A DNA stretch of 64,000 bases from Halohasta salina. Lineage in GTDB: Archaea; Halobacteriota; Halobacteria; Halobacteriales; Haloferacaceae. The number at the start of each line of letters is the position of its first letter. Within the stretch, counting starts at the first letter, position 1. Of the stretch, positions 18,695-26,426 are shown piece after piece. The stretch is taken from positions 62,001-126,000 of the forward strand of contig NZ_JAMZIE010000006.1 in NCBI RefSeq assembly GCF_024178165.1, written 5' to 3'. A program made the position numbers and the translations under genes. A model generated the notes under the pieces. The model made no database searches. It saw only the letters and a list, made by a program, of their open reading frames with translations, and was not told the DNA's origin.

Positions 18695-19768
18695 CTACTC
18701 GGAGGCGGCGGCCTGCTGGTGGTGGTGCCGGCGGAGGACGCCGACCTTGTTGGCGACCGTCGCGGCGAGGGACTCGAAGGCCGCGGCGGCGTCGCCGCTC
18801 TCGCGGCGGACGACCGGCTCGCCGTCGTCGCCGCCGGCTCGCACGGCCGGATCCAGCGGGAGCGAGCCGAGATACGGCACCTCGACCGCCTCGGCCAGCG
18901 ACTGGCCGCCGTCGTCGCCGAAGATATCGTGGTGGCCGCCGCAGTCGGGGCAGACGAACGAACTCATGTTCTCGACGACGCCCAGTACGTTGGTCCCGTA
19001 CTCGGCGAACAGCTCGACGCCCCGGCGGGCGTCGTCGACCGCCACCGACTGGGGCGTGGTGACGACGACCGTTCCCGTGACCGGCAGGTTCTGGAGGACG
19101 GTCAATTGGACGTCCCCGGTCCCCGGCGGCAGGTCGACGATCAGGTAGTCGAGACCGCCCCACGAGACGTCGTCGAAGAGGTTCGTGAGCGTGTTCTGGG
19201 CGACTGGGCCGCGCCAGACGACCGGGTCGTCCTCTTCGATCATCAGCCCGACACTCATCAGCTTGAGGCCGTGGGCCGTCGGCGGTTCGATCCGATCCTC
19301 GCCGTCGACCGTCGTCACGTCGGGATCGGCCTCGGAACCGAGCATCCGCGGGACGTTCGGGCCGTAGACGTCGGCGTCGAAGATCCCCACCTCGGCCCCG
19401 CGCTCGGCGAGCCCCGCCGCGATGTTGACCGCGACGGTGCTTTTGCCGACGCCGCCTTTGCCGGAGGCGACCGCGATCACGTTCCGGACGCCCGGCAGGA
19501 CGGCCGTTTCGTTCTCGTCGACCAGCGGGACATTCGCCGAGAGTTCGGCGTCGAGCCCCGCCTCGGCGACCACCTCACGGATACGGTCGGCGATGGCCGC
19601 CTCGTCGGGCGCATGCGGTGCACCGAGGGCGAGTTCGATCCGGGCGGTGTCGTCCTCGATAGTGAAGTCGGTGACGACCCCCGCGGATACGATATCTGTG
19701 TCGAGCGCCGGGTCGTCGACGGCGCGCAGGCGATCACGAAGGTCGGTGTCTGAGATGTCAGTTGTCAT
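18695..19768 (-). CDS. Mrp/NBP35-type Fe-S carrier ATPase
   Basis: 357-residue P-loop NTPase that carries and delivers iron-sulfur clusters. An N-terminal MIP18/DUF59-like domain (about 5-80) precedes the deviant Walker A GKGGVGKST at 103-111. The ATPase landmarks DADVYGPNVPRM and DLPPGTGD follow, and the C-x2-C of FVCPDCGG near residue 270 binds the bridging cluster. It is the last gene of the molybdoenzyme operon. Its ATG overlaps the stop of the TorD gene (ATGA), which argues for a dedicated role in loading the Fe-S-rich reductase subunits. Confidence 0.9.
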   Translation of the reverse strand: MTTDISDTDLRDRLRAVDDPALDTDIVSAGVVTDFTIEDDTARIELALGAPHAPDEAAIADRIREVVAEAGLDAELSANVPLVDENETAVLPGVRNVIAVASGKGGVGKSTVAVNIAAGLAERGAEVGIFDADVYGPNVPRMLGSEADPDVTTVDGEDRIEPPTAHGLKLMSVGLMIEEDDPVVWRGPVAQNTLTNLFDDVSWGGLDYLIVDLPPGTGDVQLTVLQNLPVTGTVVVTTPQSVAVDDARRGVELFAEYGTNVLGVVENMSSFVCPDCGGHHDIFGDDGGQSLAEAVEVPYLGSLPLDPAVRAGGDDGEPVVRRESGDAAAAFESLAATVANKVGVLRRHHHQQAAASE

Positions 19769-20517
19769 TGGGTGTCGGTGTCGGGGTGTGGTTCGGCAGT
19801 CCCTGTGTCGGCTGCGACGCCCTCGCGGGCGTCCCATGCGGTGAACGTCCGGGCGATGCGTGCCACAGCGGCGAAGACGCCCTCGACGGTGTCCTCGCTT
19901 GCGACGGCCTCTTCGAAGGCATCGAGCCAGCCCAACCGGGCGAGTGTCGACGCTTGCAACTCGCGGACGCCAGCGAGTTCGTCGCTCGCGTCGTTTTCGT
20001 CGAGCAGCGCCGCCTCGCGCTCGCAGAGCGCCCGCATGAACTCGAAGCAGGCCGCGAGGTGGTCCGGAATGTCGTCGCCGCGTGTCGGCTCGAAGCCGGC
20101 GGCGTCGTATAGCCGGGCCATCGCGGCGGCCGGATCGCCCAGCAGTTCGCCCGACTCACCCGCCGTGTGGTACGGCGAATCCGACTCGAACTCCTCACTC
20201 GGATCGGTGGCGTGAGCCGACGCGAACGGCGGGATGTAGTGGTCTCCGGGGACGACGAACAGATTGTCGTACCCGATTTTGAGTGCCCGCTCGTCGGGGT
20301 TTTCGACCACGAGATCGTCGGTCTCGATAGCGATCGGCAGCACGGCGGCGAGGTCGACGAACGTTCGGTCGTCGAGCGCGGTCACGAGTCGGTCAATCTC
20401 GCCGTCGAAGGCCGCCGCCAGCAGCCCGTAGACGCGGGCTCGGGCCTGCGCCATCGCACGGGCGTTCGGATCGTCGGCGGGCGTGTCGTTGGCGTTGCGG
20501 GTAGGCATCGGGCTCAC
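19765..20517 (-). CDS. TorD/DmsD-like molybdoenzyme chaperone
   Basis: 250-residue all-helical protein of the TorD/DmsD family, cytoplasmic chaperones that bind the Tat signal of molybdopterin enzymes until cofactor insertion. The family hallmark E-x-P-x-D-H appears as FEPTRGDDIPDHLAACFEFM. The N-terminal helix carries QARARVYGLLAAAF. The GTG at 20517 overlaps the stop of the catalytic subunit gene (GTGA); an ATG at 20508 is an alternative three codons in. It sits between the catalytic subunit and Mrp, as expected for maturation genes. Confidence 0.87.
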   Translation of the reverse strand: MSPMPTRNANDTPADDPNARAMAQARARVYGLLAAAFDGEIDRLVTALDDRTFVDLAAVLPIAIETDDLVVENPDERALKIGYDNLFVVPGDHYIPPFASAHATDPSEEFESDSPYHTAGESGELLGDPAAAMARLYDAAGFEPTRGDDIPDHLAACFEFMRALCEREAALLDENDASDELAGVRELQASTLARLGWLDAFEEAVASEDTVEGVFAAVARIARTFTAWDAREGVAADTGTAEPHPDTDTQ

Positions 20518-23500
20518 CGGCGCTCCACCTCGACGAAGGCGTCGTACTGGGCGTTGCTGCCGCCAACGAGGTCCGAGAGGCCGGTGTCGCCGAGTTCACT
20601 GTCCAGCGGTTGGATGTGGTTGACCGCGAAGCCGGCGTCCCGACCCTTGGCGATCCCTGCGTCGTCGTGCATCGGCTGGTCGAACTTGTAGGGCGTGTGG
20701 CCATCTGCCTCGGCAGCCGCTTGCGTCCGGCCGTCGACGGTCTGGTCGGCCGCGCCGTCGCCGCTGCGGCCCCAGCCCCACGCCGCGCCGACGACGCCGG
20801 GGCGGATGCCGCCGGTGACTCTCGCCATCCCCTCGACGGTGCGTCGACCGGCGTCGATGGTGATCTCGTCGCCGCTCTCGATGCCGCGTTTCTCTGCGTC
20901 TTTGGGATTGATCCACAGCGGGTTTTCGGGCTGTGTTTCGCGGAGCCACGGGCTGTTCTGGGTGCGGTGCATCCCCTGGGTGCGGGGCTTCCAGTTGATG
21001 AGCCGCAGCGGTCGATTGGGCTCCTCGTCGCCGCCCACGGCGGCCTGGACGTCGCCGTTGTAGTGTTTCACGTCGTCGACCTTCGGTAGCGGGTCGAACC
21101 GCTCGCCGGTAAACGAGTGTTTGCCGGTCGCCACGGGGTCGCTGTAGAAGTTCACCCGTGCGCCGAGTTTGTAGCGCATGTGCTCGCCGTCGTAGGCGTT
21201 GGTGTCGGTGCGTCGACCGGCGTAATCGTAGTCGTGGCCCTGCTGGCGGAACGCGGCCTCGTAGTCCTCGACCGGTTCCTCGAAGCGGCCACCGCGGTTG
21301 AGGACCGTGACGACTTTCGCCCACTCCTCGTCGGTGACCGCCTGCTGCCAGCGGGCGAGGTCGAAGGCGTCGCCGAGGCCCTTCTCGTGGCTCTCGCGGA
21401 ACACGTCCTGTTCGGCGGCAGTGGCGTCGGCCACCGGCTCCCGCGAGTAGGCGATGTTGGCCGCCAGCTTGAGGTAAAAGTCCTCGGCCTGGTCGAGCGG
21501 CCACAGGTTGCCGTCGGCGTCGGGAATCGACGCCTCGCCGACGCCGGGGAGGTCCATCTCCTTCCAGATGTCGACGAGCACATCCTCGAAGGGCCGGGCG
21601 TCGGGGACGACCGAGATGGCGGGCTGGCTGATCTTCTCGTCGGCCAGCCGCTTGTTCGGGTAGGTGCCGAAGTTCTCCCAGCGTTCGAGGTAGGTCGGCT
21701 CGGGCAGGATGTAGTCGGCGTGTTTGCTGGTCTCGCCGATCACCGTATCCGAGGCGACCACCAGCGGGATGGTGTCGGTGTCCTGGAGGATCGCCGGGAT
21801 CTGATCGCCGCCGGCGACCGCCATCACGTGATTGTTCGAGTACGGCCGGATGAACAGCGCGTTAACACCGTAGGGGTACTCGTCGGCGGCGCTGCCGTAG
21901 ATCTCCTGGGTCTGCTGGGCCGGGGCGACGGGGAACCACGGCCGCTTGGCCGGGTAGCCGTCGTCGCGGTCGAACAGCGTGGTGTCCTCGTAGTTGACGC
22001 CCCCACGGGTCAGCGGGATCCCCCACGAGCCGTTGGCGTCGGGGACGTTCCCCAACTGGTAACGACCCGACATCGTGTCGTAACCCGCATATGGCGTGAT
22101 CTGGCCGCCTTTCCAGTCGTAGTTGCCGATGAGGTGCTGGAGGGTGGCGATGGCGCGGGTGTTGTAGAAGCCGTTGGTGTGTTTCGCCGGGCCGCGGTAC
22201 TGCATGATGGCGGCCTTCTTGCCGTGGCTGGTGAACTCGTCGGCGATCTCGGCGATCTGTTCGGTCGGGACATCCGCCATCTCGGCGTACTCTTCGAGGG
22301 TGTGTTCGAAGACACGGTCGCGGTACTGGCTCCAGACGCTCTCGACGCTCGTGCCGTTGACTGTCACGTCGACTTCCAGCACCGCGGTCTCGACCTCGCT
22401 GGCCGGGCGCGGGTCGCCCGACTCGGCGTCGACGACGACGTAGTCGTCGGCTGTCTCGGCGTCCGGTGCGACGAGGCCCAGGTCGGCGGCCGTCGCCTTC
22501 TGGCCCTCCGCCTCGTCGACGAGAACGAGATGGGTCGCGTCGCTCCAGGTGGGCTCGTTGTCGGCTCCGGCGGCCGCCTGCGAGGGGTTCTGCAGGTAGG
22601 TCAGATCGTGGCGGTCGTGGGCGATGATCCACCGGGCCATCCCGAGGGCGAGTGCGCCGTCGGCACCGGGATCGACCGGCACCCACGTGTCGGCCTTCTC
22701 GGCGGTCTTCGAGAGCCGCGGGTCGACCACGTCCATCCGCATCCCGTCCTGGATGGCGTTGGTCAGTTTCGGAGCGAGCCACGTCGGCCCTTTGTTGGCG
22801 ACCATCGGGTTCGTCCCCCACACGAGGACGTACTCGGCCTCGTCGATGTCGGGGTACTGTCGCTTCTTTTTGGCGTTGTACGACCGGACGTTCCCCATCA
22901 CGCTCGAAAAGCCACAGGTCCCGGCGTGGTGGAAGCTATTGATCGAGCCCAGCCCCTGCTTCCAGAGCCGCTTGCGGATGAAGTTCCGCCGGAAGCCGCC
23001 GACGTCGACGATCTGGTTGGCCTTCGGCCCCAGATCTGGGTGGTCGGTGTCGATGAGTTCGTCCTCCCACTTCGAATCGAACGCCGATTTCGCCATCGAG
23101 CCGTCCTGGACGGCTTCCCAGTCGCTCATGACCTCGCCTTTGGGAGCGTGGCCCCACATCTCGCGCAGACCGGGGTGGCCGAGGTCGTCGTCGCCGTCGA
23201 CGATCTCCTCGATGGCCTGGTCCCACGAGATAGTCTCCCACTCGCCCGACCCCCGCGGCCCGACGCGTTTCATCGGTTTGCGGACCCGGTAGCTGTCGAA
23301 GGCCGTCTGGATGCCCGCCTGCCCTTTTAGGCAGATGCGGCCGCCCGACAGCGACCAGCGGTCGGTGTCGACGTCGCCCGTGCCTTCGAGGTCGCCCATG
23401 GCGACGGCTTCGGGGTCGCTGTCGTAGGGCACCTGGCCGAACGGCTGGGTGGTGAGGAACGAGTAAGGGTTCCCCGCCAGTTTCCTGATCAGCGAGCTGT

Positions 23501-23771
23501 ACTCGCCGGTGCCGCTGCTGTCTGCGAGTCGCACCTTGACCGGGCAGAAGGTGTTACACTGCCCGCAGGTGGTGTGGATCACGTCGCTCGCGCCGTACTC
23601 GCCGTACTCGTCGCCGACGTAGTGGTGTTCGTCGTCCGTCCACAGGTCGCCCAGATCAGTGTCTACGGTCACACTGCTGAGACCTGCGATCGCGCCGATA
23701 CTCCCTGCAGCCTTGACGAAGTCGCGGCGCGAAACCGACGCGCCGTCGTCGCCTGTGTCGTCAGTACTCAT
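20514..23771 (-). CDS. Tat-exported molybdopterin oxidoreductase, catalytic subunit (TtrA/PsrA-like)
   Basis: 1085-residue catalytic subunit of a DMSO-reductase-family respiratory complex, exported by the Tat path (twin Arg at 15-16 in SRRDFVKAAG). A [4Fe-4S] site is formed by C69-x2-C72-x3-C76 and C147. The molybdenum ligand position reads HHAGTCGFSS, placing Cys286 at Mo. A Cys ligand groups it with polysulfide, thiosulfate, tetrathionate, selenate and arsenate reductases rather than the Ser-liganded DMSO/TMAO reductases. Its length is near that of tetrathionate-reductase-type TtrA subunits. Partners are an NrfD-type anchor and a four-cluster ferredoxin subunit. The physiological acceptor is not determined. 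Confidence 0.88.
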   Translation of the reverse strand: MSTDDTGDDGASVSRRDFVKAAGSIGAIAGLSSVTVDTDLGDLWTDDEHHYVGDEYGEYGASDVIHTTCGQCNTFCPVKVRLADSSGTGEYSSLIRKLAGNPYSFLTTQPFGQVPYDSDPEAVAMGDLEGTGDVDTDRWSLSGGRICLKGQAGIQTAFDSYRVRKPMKRVGPRGSGEWETISWDQAIEEIVDGDDDLGHPGLREMWGHAPKGEVMSDWEAVQDGSMAKSAFDSKWEDELIDTDHPDLGPKANQIVDVGGFRRNFIRKRLWKQGLGSINSFHHAGTCGFSSVMGNVRSYNAKKKRQYPDIDEAEYVLVWGTNPMVANKGPTWLAPKLTNAIQDGMRMDVVDPRLSKTAEKADTWVPVDPGADGALALGMARWIIAHDRHDLTYLQNPSQAAAGADNEPTWSDATHLVLVDEAEGQKATAADLGLVAPDAETADDYVVVDAESGDPRPASEVETAVLEVDVTVNGTSVESVWSQYRDRVFEHTLEEYAEMADVPTEQIAEIADEFTSHGKKAAIMQYRGPAKHTNGFYNTRAIATLQHLIGNYDWKGGQITPYAGYDTMSGRYQLGNVPDANGSWGIPLTRGGVNYEDTTLFDRDDGYPAKRPWFPVAPAQQTQEIYGSAADEYPYGVNALFIRPYSNNHVMAVAGGDQIPAILQDTDTIPLVVASDTVIGETSKHADYILPEPTYLERWENFGTYPNKRLADEKISQPAISVVPDARPFEDVLVDIWKEMDLPGVGEASIPDADGNLWPLDQAEDFYLKLAANIAYSREPVADATAAEQDVFRESHEKGLGDAFDLARWQQAVTDEEWAKVVTVLNRGGRFEEPVEDYEAAFRQQGHDYDYAGRRTDTNAYDGEHMRYKLGARVNFYSDPVATGKHSFTGERFDPLPKVDDVKHYNGDVQAAVGGDEEPNRPLRLINWKPRTQGMHRTQNSPWLRETQPENPLWINPKDAEKRGIESGDEITIDAGRRTVEGMARVTGGIRPGVVGAAWGWGRSGDGAADQTVDGRTQAAAEADGHTPYKFDQPMHDDAGIAKGRDAGFAVNHIQPLDSELGDTGLSDLVGGSNAQYDAFVEVERR

Positions 23772-25042
23772 TCGTGGTCACCGCCGAGCGGTGTCAGTGG
23801 CAGCGTTTCGGCTCCCAGCGTGTACAGCAGCAGTCCGACAGCCATGATGCCGATACTCGATCCCCACTCAACGAGCGTCGGGAAGTACGAGCCGTGGGGG
23901 AGCCCCTCCATCACCGGCAGGATCTGTGCCGGGATGACGATATTGAACCGCACCGCGATGATCCCGATGACGACGCTCAGTCCGGCCAGCACCATCACCG
24001 ACGGCGTGCGTCGCCACGACTTCTTGCTCAGCAACACCATCGGGAACACCCAGCTGAGGCCGACCATGAACCACCAGAACGACCACGACATCGGGCCGTA
24101 CATGATGACCTGCCAGGTCTCGATCTCGTGGGGGTGGAGGCTGGCGAGCGGAATGAACGCCTCGATGGCGGTCAGCGCGGCGTCGATGATGATGAAGCCG
24201 ATCAGCAGTTGGGCGAGTCGGTCGAGCAACTCCGGGTCGACCGAGTCGCCGTCGAACAGTTTGGTCCGGAGCACGTAGATCATCATTACCAGCGCGGTCC
24301 CGCTGAGTAGCGCCGAAATAACGAAGATCACCGGGAACAGTCCGCTGTTCCAGTAGGGCCGGGCCTTCGAGACGGCGAACAGCACGCCGGTGCCGCCGTG
24401 GACCGTGAAGATCGCCAGCGGAATCCCGAGAATCCCGGCCCGCTTGAGCCAGCGCCGGTCGAAGGCCTGCGACGCCTCGCCCGTGTCGTCGCGGCCCAGC
24501 GTCAGTACCGTGTAGAACCGCTCTCGAAGCCCCGAGGCCCGCTCGGCGACCCGCGCGAGGTCGATCCGCATCGAGAAGTACAGCTCCGTGACCAGGATGC
24601 CGATGTAGGCCACGTAGGCGTGGACCTCCCACGAGAGCGCCGAGGTGAGCTGTCGCCAAATAAATGGGAAGTACATTCGGTCCATCCGGCCGAGATCGAT
24701 CCAGACGAACAGCAGGGCGACGACCATACTGATGATCGCCGCGAACAGCGCATCGCGGTCGATCCGGTGCATCCCCTCGATCTCGAAGACGTTGGCCATC
24801 GTGCTCACGAGGAATGCCCCCGCCGAGAGGCCGACGAAGTAGATGTAGAAGGCGACCCACGACCCCCACGGCACGATGCTCGTGAGGTTGGTACTCGCCA
24901 TCCCCTCGGTGAGCCGGATGTAGGCCGCGACCGCACCGCCGGCCAGCAGGACGCCGATGAAGGCGTACCACGCGATCCGGAGCCGGTCGCTCTCGAAGCC
25001 GGGGTCGAACTCGAACTCGAAGCCTGATGATTCGGTTGCCAT
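23768..25042 (-). CDS. NrfD/PsrC-type quinol-oxidising membrane anchor
   Basis: 424-residue integral membrane subunit with about ten hydrophobic helices, including WGSWVAFYIYFVGLSAGAFLVS near the N terminus and HGGTGVLFAVSKARPYWNSGLFP in the middle, both typical of the NrfD/PsrC family. It should pass electrons from menaquinol to the Fe-S subunit. The stop overlaps the ATG of the catalytic subunit (ATGA) and the start lies 2 bases after the Fe-S gene, so subunit synthesis is coupled. Confidence 0.93.
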   Translation of the reverse strand: MATESSGFEFEFDPGFESDRLRIAWYAFIGVLLAGGAVAAYIRLTEGMASTNLTSIVPWGSWVAFYIYFVGLSAGAFLVSTMANVFEIEGMHRIDRDALFAAIISMVVALLFVWIDLGRMDRMYFPFIWRQLTSALSWEVHAYVAYIGILVTELYFSMRIDLARVAERASGLRERFYTVLTLGRDDTGEASQAFDRRWLKRAGILGIPLAIFTVHGGTGVLFAVSKARPYWNSGLFPVIFVISALLSGTALVMMIYVLRTKLFDGDSVDPELLDRLAQLLIGFIIIDAALTAIEAFIPLASLHPHEIETWQVIMYGPMSWSFWWFMVGLSWVFPMVLLSKKSWRRTPSVMVLAGLSVVIGIIAVRFNIVIPAQILPVMEGLPHGSYFPTLVEWGSSIGIMAVGLLLYTLGAETLPLTPLGGDHE

Positions 25043-25044
25043 GA

Positions 25045-26070
25045 TTATTTGAGGTAGTAGACGTTCGGGTCGGTCCCCTCGTCTTCTTTCAGTTGGAACG
25101 CCCGGCTTGAGTCGGCCATGGCGGCGACCTCACTGTCGGGATCGTCGAGGTCGCCCATGTTGCGGGCATCGCCGACACAGGTCTCCACACAGGCTGGCTC
25201 CTCGCCGCGTTCCAGCCGGTGGGTACAGAAGCTACACTTCCGGACGTTGCCGATGGGCGATTTGTTCTCCTCGCGTTTGCCGCGGTCGACACCGTACTCC
25301 GGACTGGTGATCTCGCCGGCCTCGTCGACTTCGTCGTCGTAGTTCTCGCCGAAGTCGAAGTAGCGTGCGCCGTACGGGCAGGCGATCATGCAGTACCGAC
25401 AGCCGATACAGCGGTCGTAGTCGATGTTGACCACGCCGTCGTCCATCTTGTAGGTCGCCGACACCGGACACACCTGCACGCAGGGCGGGTTCTCACACTG
25501 CATACAGGGTTTCGGGACGTTCGTCCGCGTGGTGTTGGGGAACTCGCCGTGTTCCTCCTCCATCACGACGTTGTACGAGACGCCGGGCGGCGTCCGGTTT
25601 TCGGCCTTGCAGGCGACAGTACAGGAGTCACAACCCACACACTTCTGGAGGTCGATCACCATCCCCCACTTCTCGTCGCCCGCGCCGATACCGCCCTCGC
25701 CGTCGCCGGTCCCGACGCTCTCGGCGGCTACCGTGTCCATCGAGCCGACCGTACACTGCATCGACTCGGCGGCTTCCGTCGAGACCGTCTGGTCGCCGGC
25801 GTCGACTGCGGGGTTCGGCGTCTCGCGGTAGTCGTCGCCGAACTCGGCAGCCGCGGCCGCGTCGTGTTTCGCCCAGTACTCGTCGCCCGAGAGGTCACCG
25901 CGTGCGACGCGCTTGGCGTCTTCGGCCATTTCGATTCCGAGGTCGGTGTCGGCGTCGACATCCGCCAGTTCCTCGCGTGGGTCGGTCGTCTCGGCGTCGA
26001 CCATCGCATCGAACTCGTCCCGACCGACGCTCGGGACGCCCGGAAGCGTCTCGCCGTCCGCGCTACTCAT
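25045..26070 (-). CDS. Four-cluster ferredoxin subunit of the molybdoenzyme complex
   Basis: 341-residue electron-transfer subunit (TtrB/PsrB/DmsB type). After an acidic, cysteine-poor extension of about 130 residues come four ferredoxin cysteine groups: CVGCDSCTVAC, CMQCENPPCVQVC, CIGCRYCMIAC, and the split group CSFC ... CVETC. No Tat signal is visible, so export with the catalytic subunit is inferred. First gene of the five-gene operon. The repeat array at 26165-26258 lies about 95-190 bases upstream. Confidence 0.93.
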   Translation of the reverse strand: MSSADGETLPGVPSVGRDEFDAMVDAETTDPREELADVDADTDLGIEMAEDAKRVARGDLSGDEYWAKHDAAAAAEFGDDYRETPNPAVDAGDQTVSTEAAESMQCTVGSMDTVAAESVGTGDGEGGIGAGDEKWGMVIDLQKCVGCDSCTVACKAENRTPPGVSYNVVMEEEHGEFPNTTRTNVPKPCMQCENPPCVQVCPVSATYKMDDGVVNIDYDRCIGCRYCMIACPYGARYFDFGENYDDEVDEAGEITSPEYGVDRGKREENKSPIGNVRKCSFCTHRLERGEEPACVETCVGDARNMGDLDDPDSEVAAMADSSRAFQLKEDEGTDPNVYYLK

Positions 26071-26164
26071 CGTTCCACCCCGTCGGTCGGCCCTTGAGGG
26101 GCCGGATCAGTCGATCGATCATACACGTAGACGTACGGCAACACCCGTGGTGAGCGTTGTACCG

Positions 26165-26258
26165 ATACTGTTTGCCCGGCCGAAACCCCCCATATCCGGG
26201 GTCCCAATACTGTTTGCCCCGCCGATATCCCCACTGTCAGGGGTATCAATACTGTTTG
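26165..26258. promoter_or_regulatory. Three ATACTGTTTG repeats at exact 42-bp spacing, with C4/G4 palindromes between
   Basis: Perfect 10-bp copies at 26165-26174, 26207-26216 and 26249-26258. Between them sit CCCC-N6-GGGG (26188-26201) and CCCC-N7-GGGG (26229-26243), also in 42-bp phase. The array occupies the 356-base gap between the molybdoenzyme operon and the divergent regulator gene. It is a good candidate activator array, as 42 bp equals four helical turns. Nothing else gene-like is seen in the gap. Confidence 0.7.
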
Positions 26259-26324
26259 GGTCGGGGGGTGGCTCCCCGATTTCGGGCGATGGAGTGATCG
26301 CGCTCGCCGCATGTCGACGACCAC

Positions 26325-26335
26325 GATTATTTATC
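26325..26335 (+). promoter_or_regulatory. TATA box of HTH-10 regulator gene
   Basis: GATTATTTATC on the plus strand. It predicts a start near 26358 and a leader of about 68 bases, consistent with the use of a Shine-Dalgarno site (GGGAGG at 26415-26420) before the GTG at 26427. Confidence 0.5.
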
Positions 26336-26426
26336 CGGTGAGACAGTCGACCCTCATTATGTACTGGTCGAATCGAGCGATAGGACGTCGTGCCGGCCGA
26401 CGGTCGCCGCGAGTGGGAGGCTCCAC

